Positions 17,981 through 25,536 of a DNA stretch of 40,210 bases are shown here, piece by piece. This DNA comes from Alphaproteobacteria bacterium (lineage in GTDB: Bacteria; Pseudomonadota; Alphaproteobacteria; Acetobacterales; Acetobacteraceae): NCBI GenBank assembly GCA_016869735.1, contig VGDL01000031.1, positions 1 through 40,210 on the forward strand, written 5' to 3'. Numbering within the stretch: position 1 is the first letter of the stretch; each line of letters opens with the position of its first letter. A program made the position numbers and the translations under genes. The notes beneath the pieces are model-generated. The model was given only the letters and a program-made list of their open reading frames with translations, had not been told where the DNA came from and did no database searches.

Positions 17981-18357
17981 ATCAGCCGCGCCTTCGCCCC
18001 GCGCCGCAGCGCGACCATCGCGTTTTGCCGAGACAGCCGCGCAAGCTGCCTGCCGCGCGCCGCACTGATGCCGATGAAGCAATGCGCTTCCCACCAGCTT
18101 TTGGCGCCGCCCTTACCTTCAAGATACGGCAACCCTCGCAAGCGTTCGCGGAGCGCTGCATGGCGCCGTGTATTCCAGCCTGGTGGCATCCGCCGGCTGA
18201 AGGGATTGCCGGCAGCGATAAATACGCCTTCATGCACGCGCCAGCCGCTTAGCAACCCATCCAACGCCGGCGCGTGTTGACCGATGCGCGCGGCATGCGC
18301 GCCCGCAAAATAGCAGGAAGCGCGATAGTCGCGTTCAAGCCTTGCTCTGCGCATCAT
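17968..18357 (-). CDS. DUF3293 domain-containing protein
   Basis: A 129-residue small protein of the DUF3293 type: a start with RLERDYRASCYFAG, a central VFIAAGNPFSRRMPPGWNTRR, and GGAKSWWEAHCFIGIS toward the end. The family's function is unknown. The ATG at 18357 overlaps the stop of the rRNA methyltransferase gene (ATGA), and a second ATG follows immediately. The gene end overlaps the MFS start, so methyltransferase, DUF3293 and MFS genes are likely one transcript. Confidence 0.75.
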   Translation of the reverse strand: MMRRARLERDYRASCYFAGAHAARIGQHAPALDGLLSGWRVHEGVFIAAGNPFSRRMPPGWNTRRHAALRERLRGLPYLEGKGGAKSWWEAHCFIGISAARGRQLARLSRQNAMVALRRGAKARLIWAF

Positions 18358-19544
18358 CTGAGCTGCATCAGGATGCCCTTGAGGTAGGCGCTTTCGGGCA
18401 ACATGGGGTGCAGAGGGTGATCGGGGCCTGCGCCGCCCATATGCAGAATGCGCGCTTCCCGCCCGGCGCGTTGCACGCCCCAGGCGACAGCATCGGCGAA
18501 TTCGCCCGGCGCGACATGATGGCTGCAAGACGCAATGAAGAAAAAGCCGCCCTTCTCCACCAAAGTCGCGCCCAGCCGTGCGAGTTTGCCATAAGCGCGC
18601 AGCCCCGCCGGTTGATCCTTGCGCGCCTTGGCGAAGGCGGGCGGGTCCGTGATCACCACGCCAAAACGCTTGCCCGCACCCACCATGCGTTCCAGCGCTT
18701 CAAGCGCCTCGGCCTTTTGAATCTCCACCCGATCTGCAACGCCATTGCGCTGCGCCGCTTCATGCGCGAGTGCCAGCGCTGCCTCGCTGCGGTCCAACAG
18801 CGTCACATGCGCTGCCCCCGCAACCGCGGCAGAAATCCCAAAGCCGCCCGTGTGGCAAAAGGCGTCCAATACCGTGGCCCCCTTGGCAAGACGCGCGACG
18901 CGGGCGCGGTGTTCACGCTGATCGAAGAACCAGCCGGTTTTCTGCCCGCCCAAGGGATCAACGGCAAAGGTCAGGCCGCTTTCTTCCACCGTGATTATGC
19001 CCGCTTCGCCATGCAGCAGCTTGGTTTCTTCGGCCAGACCCTCCAGCGCGCGCACGGCGCTGTCATTGCGGGCAATCACCATGCGGGGTGCGATCAGGGC
19101 GTGTAGCGCGTCCAGGATCAGCGGTGTCGCGGCTTCCATCCCGGCGCTATTGGCCTGGATGGTCACCGCATCGCCGTAGCGATCAATCACCAGGCCCGGC
19201 AGGCCATCCGCTTCGGCATGGATCAGCCGGTAATGCGGGCGGTCAAACAGCTTGTCGCGCAGCGTTAGCGCTTCTTGCAGGCGTCTCCTGAACCAATCCG
19301 CATCACAGGCGGCATCGGGGTTGCGATCCAGCTTGCGCGCGCCAATCAGCGAATGTGGATTGAAATGCCAAACGCCATGCTTGACGCCATCATCGCCTTC
19401 CAGCCGCACAACACTACCGGGCGGCAGCGCCTTGGCCGCCGGGGTCATCGCGATTTCATTGGAAAAAGCCCAAGGATGGCCGGCCTTCACGCGGCGGTCT
19501 CGGCCAGGGAGCAAACGGATAACGGGTGGTAGGGCAACATTCAT
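18354..19544 (-). CDS. Class I SAM-dependent rRNA (cytosine-C5) methyltransferase, RlmI/RlmK-like
   Basis: A 396-residue protein with the layout of RlmI-type 23S rRNA methyltransferases. A PUA-like N-terminus (LLPGRDRRVKAGHPWAFSNEI) comes first, then a middle domain with HAEADGLPGLVIDRYGD, and a Rossmann methyltransferase domain with AFCHTGGFGISA, ITDPPAFAK and the catalytic-cysteine segment ASCSHHV. It likely methylates a cytosine in 23S rRNA. The ATG at 19544 leaves the usual short lead before the PUA domain; an in-frame ATG at 19556 is the alternative. It is divergent from panC, 60 bp apart. Confidence 0.88.
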   Translation of the reverse strand: MNVALPPVIRLLPGRDRRVKAGHPWAFSNEIAMTPAAKALPPGSVVRLEGDDGVKHGVWHFNPHSLIGARKLDRNPDAACDADWFRRRLQEALTLRDKLFDRPHYRLIHAEADGLPGLVIDRYGDAVTIQANSAGMEAATPLILDALHALIAPRMVIARNDSAVRALEGLAEETKLLHGEAGIITVEESGLTFAVDPLGGQKTGWFFDQREHRARVARLAKGATVLDAFCHTGGFGISAAVAGAAHVTLLDRSEAALALAHEAAQRNGVADRVEIQKAEALEALERMVGAGKRFGVVITDPPAFAKARKDQPAGLRAYGKLARLGATLVEKGGFFFIASCSHHVAPGEFADAVAWGVQRAGREARILHMGGAGPDHPLHPMLPESAYLKGILMQLR

Positions 19545-19604
19545 GCGCCGGACCATGGCGGTTTGCCGCTTGTCCCGCAATGCGCAAAGCGCCAGTAAGC
19601 GCTG

Positions 19605-20450
19605 ATGTTGATTTGCCGAGATCTTCCTTCGCTGCGGGCCGCTACTGCGGCGCTGCGTGGCAATGGCCGCCGCCTGGGCCTGGTGCCCACCATGGGCGCG
19701 CTGCATGATGGGCATCTTGCCTTGCTGGGTGCCGCGCGCGCTGCCGGGGCGGGCGCGGTGGCCGCTTCCATCTTTGTCAATCCGCTGCAATTCAACGCCA
19801 ATGATGATTTGGCGCGCTACCCGCGTGATGAAACGGGCGATCTCAATAAGCTGCGCGGCGCTGGCTGCGATTTGGTCTGGTTGCCGCCGGTGGAAGCCAT
19901 GTATCCGCCTGGCAGCGCCAGCGTGATTGAGGTTGCCGGCCCATCCAAGGGTTTTGAAGGCGATGCGCGGCCTGGGCATTTCCGCGGCGTCGCGACCGTT
20001 TGCGCCAAGCTGTTCCTGCAAAGCAGCGCCGATATCGCTGCTTTTGGGGAAAAGGATTGGCAGCAATTGCAGGTAGTGCGGCGCATGGCGCGCGATCTGG
20101 ACATCCCCATCCATATCGAAGCGGTACCCACGATTCGCGAAGTCGATGGGCTTGCCATGTCATCGCGCAATCGGTTCCTGAGCGCGGCAGAGCGTGCCAC
20201 GGCGCCGGTGCTTTATCAGGTCATGCAGGATGTGGTGCGGGTGATCGCGGCTGATGGTGCCGTTGCGCAGGTTCTGGCGGAAGGCGAGGCTCGTCTGATC
20301 GCCGCAGGCTTTGCGCCCGATTATCTGGCACTCGTCGCGGCGGAAACGCTGGAGCCGTTGCAGCAGAAAACAACGGCACCGATGCGGCTTTTGGCGGCGG
20401 CGCGGCTTGGGGCGGTTCGCTTGCTCGATAACATTGCGGTTCCAGCGTAA
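19605..20450 (+). CDS. panC: Pantothenate synthetase
   Basis: A 281-residue pantoate-beta-alanine ligase, which makes pantothenate from pantoate, beta-alanine and ATP. It shows the nucleotide-binding VPTMGALHDGHLALL, FVNPLQFNANDDLARYPR, the substrate-site segment FGEKDWQQLQVVRRM, and the KMSKS-like MSSRNRFL. Length is normal. It stands alone on its strand; panB is not in the window. It converges with the EamA gene, seven bases apart. Confidence 0.96.
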   Translation: MLICRDLPSLRAATAALRGNGRRLGLVPTMGALHDGHLALLGAARAAGAGAVAASIFVNPLQFNANDDLARYPRDETGDLNKLRGAGCDLVWLPPVEAMYPPGSASVIEVAGPSKGFEGDARPGHFRGVATVCAKLFLQSSADIAAFGEKDWQQLQVVRRMARDLDIPIHIEAVPTIREVDGLAMSSRNRFLSAAERATAPVLYQVMQDVVRVIAADGAVAQVLAEGEARLIAAGFAPDYLALVAAETLEPLQQKTTAPMRLLAAARLGAVRLLDNIAVPA

Positions 20451-20457
20451 CGGGTGC

Positions 20458-21333
20458 TTAGCCGCGCACCGCCAGCACCACGCCCGACAATACCAAGGCC
20501 AGCGCCAGAATTTCGCGCAGGCCGAAGGGCTCATCCAGAAACAGCGCCGCGCCCACAACGCCGACCACGGGCGTGATGACCGTGCCGAGCGAAGCAAGTG
20601 ACGCCGGCAACATTTTCAGCGCCGCAAACCAGGACAAATAGCAAAGCCCCAGCGCAAAAACGCCGCCATAAATCAGCAGCCCAATACCCAGCGCCGAAAC
20701 ATGGCTGAAATCCAAGGGATCAAAAATTGCCGCGGCGACGACAAGCGGTGCCACGCCAATGCCAACCTGCCAGGCGACAGCACTGGAAGGCGGCAGGCCA
20801 AGCGGCATGCGTTTGGTCAATACGGTGCCAAGGGCGAATAACACGGCGGAGCCCAAGCCCAAGGCAACCCCCGGCAATTTGGCGATGCCAAGATCAAGCC
20901 CCTTGCCCAGCACCAGATAAACCAAGCCTGATAGCGCCAGCACCAGCGCCAGAATGCGCGCAAGGCTTGGTCTTTCGCCCAGAACCAGCCAGGCGAAAAC
21001 CGCCGCCCAGACTGGCATGGTGTAGCAAATGATCGTGGCTTCCGACGCGCCAAGCCACAGCAGGGAAAAGCTCGCCAACCCCATCCAGGCTGTGACATTC
21101 AGAAGCGAAATCAGCGTCAGCCTGCCCCAAATCGCGCGCGGCACTGCAAGGCTTTGCTGTTGTGCCAGCGCCACCACCAACAGCACCACAAAACCAAGCC
21201 CGCCGCCAATCGCGCGTGTGGTGAGCGGTGGCAATTCAGCGAGCAGCACCTTCATCGCCGGCCAATTCATTCCCCAGCCGACGGTCGTGATCACCAGCAG
21301 CAATAACCCGCGCTGGGTGGCGGCAGAATTCAA
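20458..21333 (-). CDS. EamA/DMT family transporter
   Basis: A 291-residue membrane protein with about ten hydrophobic segments and two EamA repeats. It starts GLLLLVITTVGWGMNWPAMK, and the second repeat ends VITPVVGVVGAALFLDEPFG. Members export small metabolites or amino acids; the substrate is unknown. The start is a TTG at 21333 that overlaps the stop of the upstream aldolase gene (TTGA), so the two are co-translated. Confidence 0.86.
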   Translation of the reverse strand: MNSAATQRGLLLLVITTVGWGMNWPAMKVLLAELPPLTTRAIGGGLGFVVLLVVALAQQQSLAVPRAIWGRLTLISLLNVTAWMGLASFSLLWLGASEATIICYTMPVWAAVFAWLVLGERPSLARILALVLALSGLVYLVLGKGLDLGIAKLPGVALGLGSAVLFALGTVLTKRMPLGLPPSSAVAWQVGIGVAPLVVAAAIFDPLDFSHVSALGIGLLIYGGVFALGLCYLSWFAALKMLPASLASLGTVITPVVGVVGAALFLDEPFGLREILALALVLSGVVLAVRG

Positions 21334-22115
21334 TGCATGAAATCCGGTTCTTCCCGCGTCAGGATGCGCTTGATGCTTTCCAGATGCAGCCTGGCACTTT
21401 CACGATCGCCTTCGCGCATCTGCGCATAGGTGCGCGCGGCAATCTCGGCCGGCACTGGCTTCAGCTTGCGCCCCGTGCCCATCGCCAGGCGCTGCGCTTC
21501 CGCTGCACGTTCCAGATAGTAAAGATCATCCCAGGCTTCGGCGATGCTGGCACCTACGACCATGACGCCGTGGTTTTTCATGAAGACGATATCGGCATCA
21601 CCAATGGAAGCGGCGATGCGGTCGCCTTCACTCTCATCCAGGGCGAGGCCATTGTAATCCTCATCCACCAGGGTGCGGCCATAGAATTTCAGCGCGCTTT
21701 GGCCGGCCCAAACCAAGGGCGGGCCTTCAAGCATGGCAAGCGCGGTGGCATTCGGCATATGCGTATGGAACGCCGCCTTGGCGCGGGGTTTGTTCATGTG
21801 CATGCGCGCATGAATGAAAAACGCCGTCGCTTCCGGCACGCCGTCGCCAGCCACCACATTGCCCTTGAAGTCGCAGACCAGCAGGCGCGATGCGGTCATT
21901 TCCGAGAATGCCCAGCCATAAGGGTTCACCAGAAACAGATCGTCCCGCCCCGGCACCACGAAGGAGAAATGGTTGCAAATCCCCTCATGCAGGCCAAGCC
22001 GTGCGGCCATGCGAAAACAGGCCGCCAAATCCACCCGCGCCGCGCGCACGGCTTCCGCATCCAATTCGGAGTTGCGCAGAATAGCGGGGCTGGAGGTTTC
22101 AAGCGCATGGGCCAT
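21330..22115 (-). CDS. Class II aldolase/adducin family protein
   Basis: A 261-residue class II aldolase fold. It has the substrate/metal region ARLGLHEGICNHFSF, the zinc-binding FHTHMPNATAL, and the second His motif KNHGVMVVG. Family members include fuculose-phosphate aldolase and decarboxylases; the exact reaction cannot be told. I place the start at the ATG at 22115 (MAHALETS), which has an AGGAG eight bases upstream. It lies upstream of and overlaps the EamA exporter gene and is divergent from the periplasmic binding protein gene. Confidence 0.86.
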   Translation of the reverse strand: MAHALETSSPAILRNSELDAEAVRAARVDLAACFRMAARLGLHEGICNHFSFVVPGRDDLFLVNPYGWAFSEMTASRLLVCDFKGNVVAGDGVPEATAFFIHARMHMNKPRAKAAFHTHMPNATALAMLEGPPLVWAGQSALKFYGRTLVDEDYNGLALDESEGDRIAASIGDADIVFMKNHGVMVVGASIAEAWDDLYYLERAAEAQRLAMGTGRKLKPVPAEIAARTYAQMREGDRESARLHLESIKRILTREEPDFMH

Positions 22116-22139
22116 GATGTTTCTCCTGGTGGCAGGCAT

Positions 22140-22155
22140 GGGTTAGTATCAACCC
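22140..22155. promoter_or_regulatory. Inverted repeat between divergent aldolase and binding-protein genes
   Basis: GGGTT (22140-22144) and AACCC (22151-22155) flank six bases in the 66-bp divergent spacer. This is a candidate operator shared by both promoters. The arms are short and the call is weak. Confidence 0.3.
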
Positions 22156-22181
22156 GTAAGATGCACATGGGGACCTGGAAG

Positions 22182-22937
22182 ATGCAACGCCGCGCGTTAT
22201 TTGCTGCCCTTGCCTTGCCGGCGCTCGCCCTGGCCCAGACAGCGCCTCTCAAGCTGCTTGGGACTGGCGCGGTAGCGGCTTCGGTTCGTGATATCGCCAC
22301 GGCCTTCTCGGCCCGCACTGGTCGCGCAGTGGAACTGCAAACTGCCAATGCCGGCGTCGTCGCGCGCCGCTTGCGAGAAGGGGAGGCCGCCGATCTGGTG
22401 CTGAATAGCGCCGCGCAAATTACGGCCTTAGGTAATGCCGGCTTGGTGCACGGCGATACGGCGCGCGAATTGGGCCGCATGCTGATTGGGGTGGCGGTGC
22501 GCGAAGGCGCGGCGCGGCCAGATATCAGCACGGAAGCCGCCTTGCGCGCAGCCATCCTGGCCGCCCCGATGATCGCCCATTCCGATCCGGCTACAGGGGC
22601 GACCGCCGGCACCCATGCGGCGCGTCTGATTGAAAGGCTGGGGTTGGCCGAGGCGATGCGCGCGCGCGTGCTGGTGTTTCCGGGTGGCGGCGCTGCCGTT
22701 GGCGCCGTGGCGGAAGGCCGGGCGGCGCTTGCCATCTCCCAGATCAGTGAAATCATCGCTGTGCCGGGGGCGGCGCTGGTGGGGCCGCTGCCTGAATCAG
22801 CGCAGCTTGTGACCCCCTATTGGGGTGCCATCGCGACGCGCGCCGTTGATCCGGAGGGTGCCCGCGCCTTGCTGTCTGCACTCATTGGCCCGGAAGGCCA
22901 GGCGCGCTTTCGCGCGGCCGGTTTCGCGGTAGGCTGA
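22182..22937 (+). CDS. Periplasmic substrate-binding protein, molybdate-binding (ModA)-like
   Basis: A 251-residue exported binding protein. It begins with a short signal peptide (MQRRALFAALALPALALAQ) and then LLGTGAVAASVRDIATAFSARTG, the type II periplasmic-binding fold of the ModA/extracellular-binding protein 1 group. The segments EAADLVLNSAAQITALG and GRAALAISQISEIIAVPGAALVGPLP match that group. No permease or ATPase genes are adjacent, so it is an orphan; oxyanion binding is only one possibility. In-frame ATGs at 22161 and 22167 would add seven or five residues. It is followed at once by a small hairpin and then by the amidohydrolase gene. Confidence 0.8.
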   Translation: MQRRALFAALALPALALAQTAPLKLLGTGAVAASVRDIATAFSARTGRAVELQTANAGVVARRLREGEAADLVLNSAAQITALGNAGLVHGDTARELGRMLIGVAVREGAARPDISTEAALRAAILAAPMIAHSDPATGATAGTHAARLIERLGLAEAMRARVLVFPGGGAAVGAVAEGRAALAISQISEIIAVPGAALVGPLPESAQLVTPYWGAIATRAVDPEGARALLSALIGPEGQARFRAAGFAVG

Positions 22938-22958
22938 ATGCCCCTGGACAGGGGGCAT
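22938..22958 (+). terminator. Short hairpin directly after the binding-protein gene
   Basis: ATGCCCC (22938-22944) pairs perfectly with GGGGCAT (22952-22958) around a 7-nt loop, starting on the base after the stop codon. Only two T follow, so it is at best a weak terminator or a processing barrier. Confidence 0.35.
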
Positions 22959-23006
22959 TTGGCACGCCAAACGCAAAATAAATCCAACGCGGGAAAGTAA
23001 CGGAAC

Positions 23007-24251
23007 ATGAGCGGCACAAATCAGCGCATTGATGGCAAGCGGCTGTGGGACAGTCTGATGGCGATGGCCGAAATCGGCGCCACGCCCAAGGGCGGCGTGA
23101 AGCGCCTGACGCTGACCGATGTGGACAAGGCCGGGCGGGATCGTTTTCGCGGCTGGTGCGAGGCTTTGGGCCTGACCGTCCGCGTTGATTCCATCGGTAA
23201 TATGTTTGCCCGCCGCGAAGGCCGCGACCCCTCTCGCCTGCCCGTGCTGCTCGGCAGCCATCTCGATAGCCAGCCCACCGGCGGCAAATTCGATGGCGCT
23301 TTGGGTGTGATTGCCGGGCTTGAGGTGATGCGGAGCATCCATGACCTGAATATCGTCACAGAAGCGCCGATTGAATTGGTGAATTGGACCGATGAGGAAG
23401 GCAGCCGCTTCGGCCATTCGCTGATGGGCAGCGGCGTTTGGGCCGGCATCTATACGCAGGAAAAAGCCTATGGCCTGCGCGATGTGGATGGAGTCAGCGT
23501 GGGTGATGCGCTGGACGCCATTGGCTATAAGGGCCCGCATAAGGCGGCACCCTTCCCGGCGGATGCCTATTTCGAACTCCATATCGAACAGGGCCCGATC
23601 CTGGAACGTGAAGGCAAGCAGATTGGCGTGGTCACCGGCGCGCAGGCGCAGGTTTGGTATGATGCCGTGATCATTGGGCAGGATAGCCACGCCGGCACCA
23701 CGCCGCCTTCCGCACGGCGCGATGCGCTGGTGGCGGCCGCACGCGTGATTGAGCGTGTGGATCAGCTGATGCGCGCGCGGGGTGAGGATGGCCGCGGCAC
23801 CGTGGGCTTCCTGCAAGTGCTGCCGGCCAGCCGCAATGTGGTGCCGGGCGAAGTGCGCTTCAGCGTGGAATTCCGCCACCCGTCAGATGCGCAAATCCAG
23901 GGCCTGGCCGAAAGCTTCCCGGAAGAAGCGCGCAAGCTGGTGGAGGCCAATGGCTGCAAGCTGGAATTGACGGAGCTATTCCGCATCCCCGCGCAACCCT
24001 TTGATGCTTCCTGCGTTGATCTGGTGCGCGAGGCCGCCAAGCGCCTTGGCTTGGCATCGCGTGAGATCATCTCGGGCGCCGGGCATGATGCGGTTTATGT
24101 CGCGCGTTCGGTGCCAACCGCGATGATCTTCACGCCTTGCAAGGATGGGCTTTCGCATAACGAGGCGGAGAGCATCATGCCGGAAGAAGCTGAGGCCGGC
24201 TGCCAAGTGCTGTTTGAAGCGGTGGTGGCACGGGCAAATCGGGCGATCTGA
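23007..24251 (+). CDS. Zn-dependent amidohydrolase, N-carbamoyl-L-amino acid hydrolase/allantoate amidohydrolase family
   Basis: A 414-residue M20-family dimetal hydrolase of the hydantoinase/carbamoylase group. The expected metal ligands lie in GSHLDSQPTGGKFDGALGV, TDEEGSRFG, ELHIEQGP and LSHNEAESI; the dimerisation-domain motif SHAGTTPPSARRDAL is also present. Members hydrolyse N-carbamoyl amino acids, ureidopropionate or allantoate. The presence of urate-oxidation genes (puuD-uraH) in the same window makes allantoate a plausible substrate, but the two loci are 11 kb apart and pyrimidine breakdown is equally possible. Confidence 0.9.
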   Translation: MSGTNQRIDGKRLWDSLMAMAEIGATPKGGVKRLTLTDVDKAGRDRFRGWCEALGLTVRVDSIGNMFARREGRDPSRLPVLLGSHLDSQPTGGKFDGALGVIAGLEVMRSIHDLNIVTEAPIELVNWTDEEGSRFGHSLMGSGVWAGIYTQEKAYGLRDVDGVSVGDALDAIGYKGPHKAAPFPADAYFELHIEQGPILEREGKQIGVVTGAQAQVWYDAVIIGQDSHAGTTPPSARRDALVAAARVIERVDQLMRARGEDGRGTVGFLQVLPASRNVVPGEVRFSVEFRHPSDAQIQGLAESFPEEARKLVEANGCKLELTELFRIPAQPFDASCVDLVREAAKRLGLASREIISGAGHDAVYVARSVPTAMIFTPCKDGLSHNEAESIMPEEAEAGCQVLFEAVVARANRAI

Positions 24252-24324
24252 GGCGCTAGACACTACTGCCATAAGAGCACCTCTAGTCATAATGAGGGAA
24301 GTAAGTTTTTTGTAGCGGGGCAAA

Positions 24325-24531
24325 ATGCGTGCAAGCTTTTGTCTTTTACCATTCGCCATATTTCTGGGTGCCTGTGTTGGGCCAACAGTTGTCGTCATGC
24401 GGAATCCTGAAACAAACGAAATCATTCAGTGCAAAGGGGCCAACACTGGCCTTAGCGTTACGGCAGAGAGTATAGCGGCGCGCGATTGCGCAGCTGGCTA
24501 TACTGCGGCTGGTTGGGTTAGGATGAATTGA
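24325..24531 (+). CDS. Small putative lipoprotein
   Basis: A 68-residue product with a lipoprotein signal (SFCLLPFAIFLGAC) placing the acylated Cys at residue 17. A short mature part contains MRNPETNEIIQCKG and ends AARDCAAGYTAAGWVR. Similar small lipoproteins with the MRNP...C pattern occur across alphaproteobacteria, and none has a known role that I can name. The two mature Cys could form a disulphide. It sits alone in a pocket whose base composition is visibly less GC-rich than its neighbours, which suggests acquisition or relaxed selection. The ribosome-binding site is weak. Confidence 0.65.
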   Translation: MRASFCLLPFAIFLGACVGPTVVVMRNPETNEIIQCKGANTGLSVTAESIAARDCAAGYTAAGWVRMN

Positions 24532-24747
24532 GCTTCTAATTCGTCTCTATTTACTCCACTTTCATCTTCCAGACCGAATAATGAAGGTGGAGGTGCCTTC
24601 GACAGGCGTAAACGGTCTGTTGGAATATTTGCCATAAGACGAAATGATGTGTTCCAGCGCTTTCTTGTTCAAAACACAGACGTTTCAAATTTTTTCATTC
24701 GAATGCGTTGTTTTTTGGGCTGCTGAGCTGCCGAGATCTTTATCTCC
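24532..24747. other. AT-richer intergenic stretch, no gene recognised
   Basis: About 216 bp with runs of T and A and no open frame of note, between the small lipoprotein and the VIT1/CCC1 gene. I see no tRNA, clear terminator or repeat beyond the shared decamer TGCCATAAGA, which also occurs near 24269 and is probably chance. Confidence 0.5.
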
Positions 24748-25503
24748 CTATCCCCCTACCAACTTCGCCACGATATAAGCAACACCGGCGGCCAGCCCGC
24801 CGATGAATAGGGTCTGCACCGCGCCGCGCGCCGCAGGCAATCCGGTTGCTTTCGCCTTCAGCCAGCCGAACCCCGCCAGCGCCACGCCGGTGATGCAGCC
24901 AGAAATCACCAAGGCCTGTTGCGTACTGTCCAGCAGCATATAAGGCGAAAGCGGCAATAGCCCGCCCACCACATAGGCGCCGCCAATCGTGATGGCTGAA
25001 CGCGCCGCGCGATCGGGCTGGGGTTCCTTCAAATCCAATTCGAAGCGCATCATGAAATCCACCCAGCGGCGCTTATCGGCGCAGATGCTGTCCACCGCCA
25101 TGCGCAGCGCATCTCCGCGCACACCATAGCGATGCAGGATCGCGGCGACTTCCCAGCGTTCGCGATCCGGGTAGATTTCGGTTTCTTCTTCTTCGCGCCG
25201 GCGTTCGGCGGTGAAATGCTCGGCCTCCGTGCGCGCGGCCAGATACCCACCAAGCCCCATCGCAACACATCCGGCTGCAATTTCCGCAAGACCCGCCGTG
25301 ACAATCAGTGGATTGGCCGCAACCGCGCCCGACAAGGCCGCCGCCAGCGCAAAGGGCACGGTCAGGCCATCGGCGGTGCCGATGACCAGATCGCGCACCA
25401 CCTCATTCTGCGTGAAATGGCGTTCCTCATGCGGCGGGCCGGGCGGCATGGGCCAAAGCCCATCGCGGCTTGGCGCTTCGGATTCGGGGGGCTGTGTGAT
25501 CAT
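24748..25503 (-). CDS. VIT1/CCC1 family Fe/Mn transporter
   Basis: A 251-residue membrane protein of the vacuolar iron transporter family. The first helix carries VIGTADGLTVPFALAAALSG with the conserved Asp-Gly, followed by a helix with AEIAAGCVAMGLGGYLAARTEAE. A cytoplasmic Glu-rich metal-binding segment (AERRREEEETEIYPDRE) and three C-terminal helices come next. Members move Fe2+ or Mn2+ out of the cytoplasm in exchange for protons. It lies 33 bp downstream of the metal ATPase with the hemerythrin-like domain, so the two likely form an iron or related metal detoxification unit. Confidence 0.9.
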   Translation of the reverse strand: MITQPPESEAPSRDGLWPMPPGPPHEERHFTQNEVVRDLVIGTADGLTVPFALAAALSGAVAANPLIVTAGLAEIAAGCVAMGLGGYLAARTEAEHFTAERRREEEETEIYPDRERWEVAAILHRYGVRGDALRMAVDSICADKRRWVDFMMRFELDLKEPQPDRAARSAITIGGAYVVGGLLPLSPYMLLDSTQQALVISGCITGVALAGFGWLKAKATGLPAARGAVQTLFIGGLAAGVAYIVAKLVGG

Positions 25504-25536
25504 CTCAACTCAGGTTTTAGCGCAGAAACGAGTGGT

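Noticed and set aside
17981-18094. N-terminal extension of the MFS protein
   Set aside because: It reads through the DUF3293 gene in another frame and would put a hydrophilic tail before the first helix.
24269-24640. Repeated decamer TGCCATAAGA as an attachment site pair
   Set aside because: Only ten bases, no integrase or tRNA nearby, and nothing cargo-like between the copies except the small lipoprotein.
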